Positions 6,594 through 14,698 of a DNA stretch of 46,453 bases are shown in pieces (the stretch's first letter is position 1; each line of letters opens with the position of its first letter). The translations under genes and the position numbers were made by a program. Origin of the DNA: Desulfocapsaceae bacterium (GTDB lineage Bacteria; Desulfobacterota; Desulfobulbia; Desulfobulbales; Desulfocapsaceae); NCBI GenBank assembly GCA_030653035.1, contig JAUSAB010000017.1:1-46453 (forward strand). The letters run 5' to 3'. The notes beneath the pieces are model-generated. The model worked only from the letters and a program-made list of their open reading frames with translations, did not search any database and had not been told where the DNA came from.

Positions 6594-8648
6594 ATGAAGA
6601 AAGATACTGTCTGTCGGATGTGTTCCTCCTGCTGCCCGGTGGAGGTGGAAGTCGTTGCCGGGAAGCTGGTATCGGCCCAGCGCAAATCCTTCCTTGACAA
6701 AGACAAACGCAGCCCCTGCCTGAAGCTGCAGGCGGCAGCCGATATTGTCTACTCCGATCGACGCCTCACTACCCCGCTGATTAGAAACAAGGATGGCGCT
6801 TTTCGCCAGGCGAGTTGGGACGAGGCCCTCGATCTGGTGGCAGCACGCTTCCAACTCTACAAAAAACAGAAGCATCCCGAGGCAGTAGGCTGGCTGCGGG
6901 GCATGGCCGCTGACTGGGGTGCCCCCTGGGATTACGCCAACCGCCTGATGAACTGCTACGGTTCGCCGAACACCATCGGCAACGGTTCCATCTGCTTTGT
7001 GGCCCGGGAGATGGCCCACACCTATACCTACGGGGCCATGGCTTTTGCTGAGGCGGCCAGGGCCAGGTGCATCCTGGTCTGGGGCAAACATGATGCCGAC
7101 ACTGCTCTCGGCGCGGCCGATGCCATCAACCATGCCGTCAGCAATGGTGCCAAACTCATTGTGGTAGATCCGATCCAGACCCCCTTGGCCCGAAAAGCCG
7201 ATATCTGGCTGCAGATCAAACCCGGCCATGACGGCCTGCTGGCCATGGCCATGATCAATGAGATCATCACCCGGGATCTCATTGATCATGAATTTATCGA
7301 GGGTTTCACTACCGGCTTTGAGCAGTTGCGGGAGGTGGCGAGTCGCTATGCCATCGATGAGATTGCCCCTGATATCTGGCTCGATCCGCACCAGGTGGGG
7401 GAGGCCGCCAGGCTTTACGCCACCACCAAACCGGCCTGCCTGATCGACGGCAACGGCCTGGACATGCAGCTCGATATTTTCCAGTCCACCCGCGCCGTGG
7501 CCTGTTTACGCGGGCTGACCGGCAATATCGACCGGCCCGGCGGCGATGTCCTGCCCCAACCCATCCCGCTGCGTCCTTTCCAGGCCCGCGATCGGCTGCC
7601 GGCAGGCGTTCCATCTATCACTGCCGCCTATCCCCTTTTCAACACCTTCAGTGAGAGCTGGGGTAATCAGGTACAGTCCTGCGTGGTGGATGCCATCCTC
7701 GACCAGAAGCCGTATGGCCTGAAGATGCTGGTGGTTCAGGCCGGCAATCCGGTGGTGACCATGGCCGATTCCAGCCGGGCCCGGCGTGCCATGGATGAGC
7801 TGGAGTTTCTGGTGGTCATTGATCTGTTCATGACCCGGACTGCCGCGCTGGCCGATGTGATCCTGCCGGCGGCTGGTTGCTTTGAAAAGACGCAACTAAA
7901 CCGTGCTGCCATTCGCAGCAACCCGATCATCCTCCAGAATCAGGTCATCGAGCCCGTGGGCCAGTCGTGGCCCGATTGGAAGATCGTCTTTGAGTTGGGC
8001 CGCCGGATCGGTCTGGAGCAGGAGTTTCCCTGGACCACTGCCGAGGTGGCCATTGATGAGCAACTGGCACCGGCCGGCGTCACTGTCGAGCAGTTGCGGC
8101 AAAGCCCGGACGGCGTGCGGGTGGAGGAGCTGCGCCATGAAAAGTACCGGCAGCACGGCTTTGCCACCACCTCCGGAAAATTTGAATTCTTCTCTCGCAG
8201 GCTGCAGGAGGGCGGTTTTGCCGGGGTTCCTTATGGAGAAGGCTATCCGGCGGAGGTTATCAGTTTTAGTACCCAGCAGCAAGAATTTCCCCTGATCGGG
8301 ATCAGCGGTCGACGCGACATCCGTTTCACCAACTCCCAGTACCGCACCATCCCCGCCCTGCTCAAGGATGAGGAGGGCTGCGTGGTTGATATCCATTCTG
8401 TTGACGCTGCGCCACAGCAGATTGAGGATGGCGATCCGCTGCAGATCACCACCCCGAAAGGAACGATCACCATGCGGGCCAGGGTGTCGTCGGTGGTTCA
8501 CCCCGGTTCAATCCGTATTGCCTGGGGCTGGGGTGATTACAATCATGCCTGTAATCTCAATACCCTCACCGATGATGCTGTCCGGAATCCTATCACCGGC
8601 ACACCCGGTCAGCGCACCTTCATGTGCCGGGTGGAAAAAGTCCGCTGA
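6594..8648 (+). CDS. Molybdopterin-dependent oxidoreductase, cytoplasmic, single subunit
   Basis: This is a DMSO-reductase-superfamily enzyme of 684 residues. The N-terminal 4Fe-4S ligands are Cys7, Cys10, Cys14 and Cys42 (CRMCSSCC, SPCLK). The cofactor-binding core and C-terminal Molydop_binding domain follow. Cys134 in GNGSICFVAREM lies where the family usually has its metal-ligand cysteine. There is no Tat signal and no adjacent iron-sulfur or membrane subunit, so it is a soluble enzyme or uses partners encoded elsewhere. Acetylene hydratase belongs to this group, but as I recall it has Asp after the second cluster cysteine, while this protein has Ser11. The substrate is unknown. GAGG precedes the ATG. 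Confidence 0.85.
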   Translation: MKKDTVCRMCSSCCPVEVEVVAGKLVSAQRKSFLDKDKRSPCLKLQAAADIVYSDRRLTTPLIRNKDGAFRQASWDEALDLVAARFQLYKKQKHPEAVGWLRGMAADWGAPWDYANRLMNCYGSPNTIGNGSICFVAREMAHTYTYGAMAFAEAARARCILVWGKHDADTALGAADAINHAVSNGAKLIVVDPIQTPLARKADIWLQIKPGHDGLLAMAMINEIITRDLIDHEFIEGFTTGFEQLREVASRYAIDEIAPDIWLDPHQVGEAARLYATTKPACLIDGNGLDMQLDIFQSTRAVACLRGLTGNIDRPGGDVLPQPIPLRPFQARDRLPAGVPSITAAYPLFNTFSESWGNQVQSCVVDAILDQKPYGLKMLVVQAGNPVVTMADSSRARRAMDELEFLVVIDLFMTRTAALADVILPAAGCFEKTQLNRAAIRSNPIILQNQVIEPVGQSWPDWKIVFELGRRIGLEQEFPWTTAEVAIDEQLAPAGVTVEQLRQSPDGVRVEELRHEKYRQHGFATTSGKFEFFSRRLQEGGFAGVPYGEGYPAEVISFSTQQQEFPLIGISGRRDIRFTNSQYRTIPALLKDEEGCVVDIHSVDAAPQQIEDGDPLQITTPKGTITMRARVSSVVHPGSIRIAWGWGDYNHACNLNTLTDDAVRNPITGTPGQRTFMCRVEKVR

Positions 8649-8742
8649 GCATCCGGATGATGAACAAAAATTATAGGAATGCTTGCAGAAGGTATTCTGC
8701 GGGTTCATTGTTGAGTTCCCCCTTGCTCCCCATGAGGTTAAC

Positions 8743-9129
8743 ATGTCCAGCGAAGAAAAAATAGAGGCTGCAGAAACCAGGATTACCAAGGCGGTGTTCC
8801 CCAACACCACCAACCATTATGCCACCCTGTTCGGCGGCACGGCCCTGCAATGGATGGACGAGGCGGCGTTTATTACCGCCACCCGTTTCAGTCGGCAGAA
8901 GATGGTAACGGTCTGCTCGGACCGCATTGACTTCAAACATCCGATCCCTTCCGGCACCTTTGTCGAGTTGGTGGGCCAGGTGGTGAAGGTGGGCAATACC
9001 AGCCTGCAGGTGCGGGTGACCGTGTATCTGGAGCAGATGTATGACGAGAGCCGGGAAAAGGCGATTGAAGGGCTCTTTACTTTTGTGGCCATTGATGACA
9101 ACATGCAGCCGGTTTCGGTGCGGAAGTAG
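8743..9129 (+). CDS. Acyl-CoA thioesterase, hotdog fold (YciA-like)
   Basis: The 128-residue protein is a single hotdog domain. The motif FPNTTNHYATLFGGTALQWM, followed by DEAAFITA, is the family signature, with the asparagine-to-aspartate arrangement used in catalysis. VTVCSDRIDFKHPIPSG continues the fold. Such enzymes hydrolyse acyl-CoA thioesters; chain-length preference cannot be told. I take the ATG at 8743 (MSSEEKIEAAETR). An upstream in-frame ATG at 8683 would add 20 residues with no family match. It follows the oxidoreductase gene by under 100 bp on the same strand, so read-through is possible. Confidence 0.85.
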   Translation: MSSEEKIEAAETRITKAVFPNTTNHYATLFGGTALQWMDEAAFITATRFSRQKMVTVCSDRIDFKHPIPSGTFVELVGQVVKVGNTSLQVRVTVYLEQMYDESREKAIEGLFTFVAIDDNMQPVSVRK

Positions 9130-9329
9130 GCCAGGCCTTTTTCCCTTTGTATTCCCGGTGGAGTCTTCTTCCCCTGGATGCGTTCGCATTTTTAGTCTTA
9201 GGGGAAGCAGCCAGCCGTTGATTACTTCCCCGATATTCTGTGAACTTCGACGCCTCTCGTGATAACCATCACCGCCTGCCCAGTTAATATCTGCCACAGA
9301 GAGTTGTCGTGGCGCTTTGTATTCAGCTC

Positions 9330-12300
9330 TTATGGCGTCAAGGTAGGATAGTCGGCCGGGTTCTGGACGATGTTCTGCAACTTGAACGACCCGCCCCCAA
9401 AGCGCCAATCGAAGCGAAATTTATCCATATAGACAAGTGGACCCGGCGAATAATTTTCATTCATTACTGTCAGGTAAACCTTGAGGGTAATATTCTGGAT
9501 CTGATCGGTATGGGCGCCAGAAAGGGCATAATCCATTGGGCCGTCAGTCGAGTACTCCTGACGGGAAAGCATCGGAGAATCCCATAAGACGCTTGTCCCG
9601 TCATACAGGGCGACCCGGTCGACCCTGACAATGGTTTGTCCGCCGGACCCGCCCATGCCCACGTTTAATAGAAATGAATCCAGAAAACCACCAACGGGGT
9701 CAACGAGAAAACCGGCAACCTGACCGGCAGCGTCGGCAATTTCCCCTGATGTCCCGAGATTGGAAAAAGCAATATCCAGGAGACTGAATTCGGTGCTGAC
9801 ACTGTAATAATACCATTTCCGTCCGCTGATATTGAGACTGATGCTGCTGAAATCGGCGGCCTCCCCGCTGACGCTGTAGATCATACTGCCTTGGAAGTCA
9901 AAGGTACCGTAGGTTGTGGTGATCTTGTAGCTGGGTGCATCGAGAAATCCGGGAAAGGAATCAATCCTGTTCCAGGCCGCATGCGTCCAGTTACCCAGGT
10001 CGGGATCACCTTCAGTGCTGGGAGGTATTGCCGGGAGATCCACCGTACCGATATTCAGTGCAGCTGAGCTCAGAATGAAAGTGGCCTGCTTGGACTGATA
10101 ATTGTCTTTATCAAAAGAGAAGGTATAGCCACTGTAAGGGAGATCGCTGATCGAAAAGTTCCCGCTGCCGTCGGTTGTGGCTGCCAGATCTGTTCCCTGG
10201 ATGGAGACATTGACACTTGCCAGGGCGCTTGCTCCCGAGCTGACATGGCCGGTGATGACCCCTCGGGCCGTTGGGGTGAGGGCAATCGGCCCCAAGCTGT
10301 TGGCGCCGCCGTGAATAGTGATGCTGCCCTGTGCCTGGGGATACCCGAAAGCCGTGATGGTATAGTTATAGGTCGCGGGCATAATTTCTTTCAGGGTCAG
10401 CCCGTTTTCATCTCCGCGGCCTGTGTATAGGCGGGAGCCTGTCTGTTCTTCCAGGGTCAGTTCCACCCGGTTGGGGGTGGGGTGCAATGTCCCGTCCACC
10501 GTATCGGTCATGCTCACGGTCAGATCACCGGGAGGATCCAGGGTGAGGGTCGAGGGTGCGCCCGGCACGGTTATCTGCGGGTTGTCCGAGGCATATCCGT
10601 ATTTGGATAGATGGAAGGTATAGGTGCCGTCTGGCAACCGGAAGCTGAACTCGCCATTGCTGTCGGTCTCATTGAAGAGAACGATGTCATGCCGCTTGCC
10701 ATCCACCGTGAGCATGTTTGGTACCAGAATACTGGCCAAGGCATAGGGCAGGGGGTCATGGGTCACCCTGTTCTCGACGGTCCAGGTATAATGGTCTGCG
10801 CTTACCGGATAAACAGGAGTGCTGTTTGGATAACGCACCAGAGATTCGATGGAGTTATTGCCATCCCAATAGCCATTGGCGGCACTCACTTTCAGGATTG
10901 GCATGGCAGTGAGATACGCTGGCGTGATCAAACCGGAGAAGGTGACTTCCTGATACTCACCGGGGGCAAGCTGTCCGATGCTTCCGGAAAAGGTCGCGCC
11001 GTTATAGGTCAGGGTGACGCTGGCGGCGGCGCTGTTGGCATCGCCGCGGTTGAAGACCCGAACCAGAAGCCAGATCTCATCACCGAGTGAGGCGATCCCC
11101 GGAGATTGAATGATATGGGGCGCTGATACCACCAGGTCCGGCTGCCCTGCGGGGAAGTCAAACGCCATGTGTCGGCAGAATAGACGGCGGTAGCCGCCAT
11201 CCGGGGCATAATCAACACTGTAAAAGAGGGTTGTCCTGTTGGCATCGACGAAAACATTTGGATGCATGGCCACATCCGAACTTTCCTGGTTGATCCTCAT
11301 AGGGCTGATCAGGAGCTTTCCGTCCAGGTTGAAGGCGGCGTAATTGAGGATGGGGTGAGTGCCGGTTCCGCGCCAGGCCACCCGGACGACGTCGGTGTTG
11401 TCCAGGGTCACCATATGACCACGAGATGGCGTATTCACGACCAAGCCGTTTACAGCCACCTGTTGTTTTATCGTGCAATCCGGGTTCATCAGGAAAAACC
11501 GGTAGGTCGAAACATAGTTGGGGAGTGATACCAGAAGCCCCTTGGGGGTTGGCATTAACTGATAGGAATACATGTCGGATACGGAGCCGATCTGCCCGCT
11601 CAAATCTTGTTGTATCTCGCGTGTGCCATCCAGGGTCCACCTGGTCATGTAGGTTGAATTCGTAGCAGAATAATAATGGCTGTACATGAGATAGAGACGG
11701 TTGAGGGCCGTGTCGTAGTACGCGTTGAAATAGTCCGGATTGAAGGTGTCCGGTGCGACCTCCCAGACTCTTGCGTCGCTGCCATTGGTATAGACACCGT
11801 ACAACAGCGCCCCTGAAGAGATTGCCGCAAAAACCGTCCGGCCATCCGCAGTATGAGCGGCCCACAGAGAATGGAACTGATCGGAGTTGTAAGAGGTGCC
11901 CTCGGTCATGACAGGACCGGCACTGGTGATTTTACCCTGCCGGTCCAAGACATAGTCGTACAGGATGGCCGGATTGTTTGTGCTGACCTCGTCCCATTTC
12001 GTCGCCAGTACCTGGACGCCTCCTTCCTCACGGGGGACAAGGGCAAACCGGTAATAGCTGGCTGCGTCGTCCGACCTGGTAACCGTTGTGAGTTGGAAGG
12101 GCGGGATCATGGTCCTGCCCTCCAGATTGGTTTTTACAATAAAGAGACGCCGTTCAACATTTGTAATGGCATAGTGGGTGTAGGCGATCCAGTAGCCGTC
12201 TTCCACCTGGACGCTACGGCACTGTCGAAGTTCCTGGTCATGATCATTATAGGTGAGGGGAATAGGATGTGAGAGGGATCTGTTTTCCCAGCCGACCTTG

Positions 12301-12476
12301 TTGCTGAGCAGGAGGTGATAAACAGCCGGCAGGAAGGCAGAGTCGGCGGCTCTGGCTGAACAAACAGGCAAGAGGAGGGAAGTGATCAGAAGACAGCCGG
12401 CAAGAATAATTGCCGCCCAGGATAGTTGGAACAGCCTGAGATGCTCGGGGTGATGTTTGCTATGATTATTGTCCAT
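9330..12476 (-). CDS. Large secreted protein with CARDB-like and carboxypeptidase-regulatory-like domains
   Basis: The 1048-residue product has a long N-terminal signal: a histidine-rich cytoplasmic start, the hydrophobic stretch WAAIILAGCLLITSLLLP, then ARAADSA. Residues ~45-460 resemble a beta-propeller-like segment with repeated aromatic and glycine-rich strands and no clear catalytic motif. Residues ~470-570 (PDLVVSAPHI, VRVFNRGDANSAAASVTLTY, APGEYQEVTF) fit a CARDB adhesion-type domain. Several Ig-like carboxypeptidase-regulatory modules follow (GVITGHVSSGASALASVNVS, TDGSGNFSISDLPYSGY). The C-terminus is a further beta-rich unit. It is probably extracellular or outer-surface; its function is unknown. 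GAGGAAG precedes the ATG. Confidence 0.7.
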   Translation of the reverse strand: MDNNHSKHHPEHLRLFQLSWAAIILAGCLLITSLLLPVCSARAADSAFLPAVYHLLLSNKVGWENRSLSHPIPLTYNDHDQELRQCRSVQVEDGYWIAYTHYAITNVERRLFIVKTNLEGRTMIPPFQLTTVTRSDDAASYYRFALVPREEGGVQVLATKWDEVSTNNPAILYDYVLDRQGKITSAGPVMTEGTSYNSDQFHSLWAAHTADGRTVFAAISSGALLYGVYTNGSDARVWEVAPDTFNPDYFNAYYDTALNRLYLMYSHYYSATNSTYMTRWTLDGTREIQQDLSGQIGSVSDMYSYQLMPTPKGLLVSLPNYVSTYRFFLMNPDCTIKQQVAVNGLVVNTPSRGHMVTLDNTDVVRVAWRGTGTHPILNYAAFNLDGKLLISPMRINQESSDVAMHPNVFVDANRTTLFYSVDYAPDGGYRRLFCRHMAFDFPAGQPDLVVSAPHIIQSPGIASLGDEIWLLVRVFNRGDANSAAASVTLTYNGATFSGSIGQLAPGEYQEVTFSGLITPAYLTAMPILKVSAANGYWDGNNSIESLVRYPNSTPVYPVSADHYTWTVENRVTHDPLPYALASILVPNMLTVDGKRHDIVLFNETDSNGEFSFRLPDGTYTFHLSKYGYASDNPQITVPGAPSTLTLDPPGDLTVSMTDTVDGTLHPTPNRVELTLEEQTGSRLYTGRGDENGLTLKEIMPATYNYTITAFGYPQAQGSITIHGGANSLGPIALTPTARGVITGHVSSGASALASVNVSIQGTDLAATTDGSGNFSISDLPYSGYTFSFDKDNYQSKQATFILSSAALNIGTVDLPAIPPSTEGDPDLGNWTHAAWNRIDSFPGFLDAPSYKITTTYGTFDFQGSMIYSVSGEAADFSSISLNISGRKWYYYSVSTEFSLLDIAFSNLGTSGEIADAAGQVAGFLVDPVGGFLDSFLLNVGMGGSGGQTIVRVDRVALYDGTSVLWDSPMLSRQEYSTDGPMDYALSGAHTDQIQNITLKVYLTVMNENYSPGPLVYMDKFRFDWRFGGGSFKLQNIVQNPADYPTLTP

Positions 12477-13321
12477 CGTCTTCCTCTCTTATTGTGAAGA
12501 ATGGACTTCAGAATTATGATCGGATCGGGATCCAGCACAAAAAATATCAAGCCAATATCCAAAGTAATTTAATTACGTTATCTAACTTTCAGTACTCCTT
12601 TTGGGACTGGAAATCAGTCAACAGTTTTAAATAGAGGGTGTCGTTTATGGCTGTAAATTCAGAAGGATCGTTTGAGGCAAACCCTGGGTGAATATCATTC
12701 AGCAGAACAGTTCCGGCCTCTGTGCCATCACTCCGCCATAATTCATCACCATGAATACCATCAGCACGTCAGGTTCGGAGCTGTTATCACCTGAATTGAT
12801 GGTCTTGACATTGGTCATTGTCATTCCTCCTCAAAAAATAATTTTATCTGATTATAAAAAAACAAATATCAGAAGCTCTGAGTATCCAGTGAAATTCTTG
12901 GCATGCAGGCTATATTTTTTGGTACAGATTGACTGAGTGGTGATGCATTAAAATGCTTAAAATATTGTCATTTTTTACAAGATGTGTCTTGGTGGATATA
13001 TAAACCATATCATATGCCTATTTGAAATGTCAAAAGTAGATCTGTTACACTTCGACTTATATAAGACACGGGGATGTCAGAATGGGAAAAATCAAAGGTT
13101 TGGGTGCAAAAAAATCGCGAAGAGACTATCCGATAAGTAAACGAAACGTGGATTCTCCTTCGGCCGGTATTGGACTTTAATACCACCCCGTCTTTGCCAT
13201 AGTCACGGAAGCATCAGGCAACCGGTCTCTGAACGGTATGGGCAGGTTATCTGATTTGATGTCGCCAAGACCAACCGTAATCAAAGAACAATTTTTCTTG
13301 GATGGGGGTTGTACTTTTGTG
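12477..13321. other. 845-bp stretch with one broken gene and no intact gene
   Basis: Between the large secreted protein and the flavoprotein lies AT-richer DNA. The recognisable content is the ELWxSDGT remnant at 12589-12824. A plus-strand reading frame at 12751-12936 overlaps that remnant antisense and has no family features. A 32-codon frame starting at 13082 (MGKIKGLGAKKSRR...) has a weak ribosome site and cannot be judged. Promoters for the secreted protein should lie near 12480-12580, but I could not pick a convincing one. Confidence 0.6.
12589..12824 (-). pseudogene. Remnant of an ELWxSDGT-repeat (hyalin-like) surface protein
   Basis: A strong ribosome site (GAGGAGG) precedes an ATG at 12824 that reads MTMTNVKTINSGDNSSEPD. 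The useful frame then shifts by one base and continues as ADGIHGDELWRSDGTEAG, TVLLNDIHPGFASNDPSEF, TAINDTLYLK before a stop at 12589. This is one clear unit of the ELWxSDGT repeat found in large cell-surface proteins. Intact family members carry many such units; here one survives, frame-shifted and cut short. It is therefore a decayed gene, or an assembly or sequencing error at the shift near 12765-12770. Its neighbour on the same strand is another large secreted protein. Confidence 0.7.
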
Positions 13322-14578
13322 TCAGGGTTTGGCGTCCGCCCCCAGGGCGGCGGCACGGCCGGCCAGCCAGCCCGTTGAAAAGGCGGCCTGCAGGTTGTAG
13401 CCGCCGGTATCACCCTGGATGTCGAGGACCTCTCCTGCCAGGTAGAGTCCCGGTGCCTTGCGTGATTCCATGGTCCGGGGCTCCACCTCTTGCAGATCCA
13501 CCCCGCCTGCGGTGATGATGGCCTCGGTGAAGGGGCGATGGCCGGTGACTTCCAGCCGGAAATCCTTGAGCCAGGTTTTGAGCCGCTTGCGTTCCTGGGC
13601 TGTGATCTGGCCGCCCAGGTGATCGGCCGGGATCTCGGTGAGCTGGAGACAGACCGCGATCATCTCGCGGGGAAGCAGGCCGCGCAGGATGCTGTCTATT
13701 TTTTCCTTGCTGCGGCTCTCCAGGTCACGGAGCAGGCGGGCGTCGAGTTTCTGCTCATCGAGCGCCGGTTTCAGGTCGATGGAGAGTGCCATCTTATCTC
13801 CCCTCCGCAGCCCGTCCACCACCTCGCCGCTGAGGGTCAGGATCACCGGCCCGGTGACCCCGAATTTGGTAAAACTCATCTCGCCGAAGGCCTGCCTGCC
13901 TCGTTTGCCATTGGTGATCAGCCGCACATTAATATTGCGCAGGTCAAGACCGTCCATGGCAGCGGTCAGGTTGCCTCCGGTTTCGAGCGGCACCAGCGCC
14001 GGCCGAATGGGGACGATGGTATGGCCGACGGCTGCCGCCAGCCGATAGCCATCCCCTGTTGAGCCGGTGGCCGCGTAGGAGGCACCACCGGTGGCGAGGA
14101 TTACCGCATCGCAGCCCAACGCTTCCGTGTCGCAGAGCACGCCGCTGACCCGGCCGCCCGCCGTCAGCAGGAGTTCAACCCGGGCATCGGTCTTGATCTT
14201 GACGCCGCATTTCTGCAGCCACTGCTGGAAGACCTTGACCACATCCGGGGCCTTGCCGCTGGCCGGGAAGACCCGTCCGCCCCGCTCACTCACCAGTCTC
14301 AGTCCCTGCTGCTCGAAAAAGGCCATCAGCTCCGGGGCAAAAAAGCGGGAGAAGGCTTGGCGCAGGAAACGACCATTCTTACCGAAATGGTCGATAAACT
14401 CTTTCGCCTCGGCGATGTTGGTGATATTGCAGCGGCCCTTGCCGGTGATGCAGATCTTGCGGCCGGGACGTTTCATCTTTTCGAGGAGGAGTACTTCGGC
14501 ACCAGTTGCGGCTGCCTGTCCGGCTGCCATCAAACCTGCTGCGCCGCCGCCAATGACGATGACTTTTCGTTTGTTCAT
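13322..14578 (-). CDS. FAD-dependent oxidoreductase of the HI0933/YhiN (BaiN) family
   Basis: The 418-residue flavoprotein opens with the dinucleotide-binding motif VIVIGGGAAGLMAAGQAA. The family signature GRKICITGKGRCNITN follows at about residue 40. A second signature, VTAGGVDLQEV-like (IITAGGVDLQEVEPRTMESR), and the terminal GLYLAGEVLDIQGDTGGYNL close the FAD site. These features place it in the HI0933/YhiN family, some members of which (BaiN) reduce bile-acid intermediates. That substrate is not expected here, and most members are uncharacterised. AAGGAC precedes the ATG. It stands alone, in the same direction as the radical SAM gene. Confidence 0.9.
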   Translation of the reverse strand: MNKRKVIVIGGGAAGLMAAGQAAATGAEVLLLEKMKRPGRKICITGKGRCNITNIAEAKEFIDHFGKNGRFLRQAFSRFFAPELMAFFEQQGLRLVSERGGRVFPASGKAPDVVKVFQQWLQKCGVKIKTDARVELLLTAGGRVSGVLCDTEALGCDAVILATGGASYAATGSTGDGYRLAAAVGHTIVPIRPALVPLETGGNLTAAMDGLDLRNINVRLITNGKRGRQAFGEMSFTKFGVTGPVILTLSGEVVDGLRRGDKMALSIDLKPALDEQKLDARLLRDLESRSKEKIDSILRGLLPREMIAVCLQLTEIPADHLGGQITAQERKRLKTWLKDFRLEVTGHRPFTEAIITAGGVDLQEVEPRTMESRKAPGLYLAGEVLDIQGDTGGYNLQAAFSTGWLAGRAAALGADAKP

Positions 14579-14698
14579 TTTTGTCCTTTTTTAATTTGTT
14601 GATATTTCGGAACTCTTTTAGGTGTTAAGGAGGAAGACTGAAGGTTGTAAGGGTTGTTGGTACGGGCTTGTCTCATATTTATGCCTTTCCTGCAGCCT

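Noticed and set aside
5628-7391. 587-codon minus-strand frame
   Set aside because: It is the shadow of the methyltransferase and oxidoreductase genes, which have intact motifs on the plus strand.
12751-12936. Plus-strand frame of 61 codons
   Set aside because: It is antisense to the ELWxSDGT remnant and has no family features or ribosome site.
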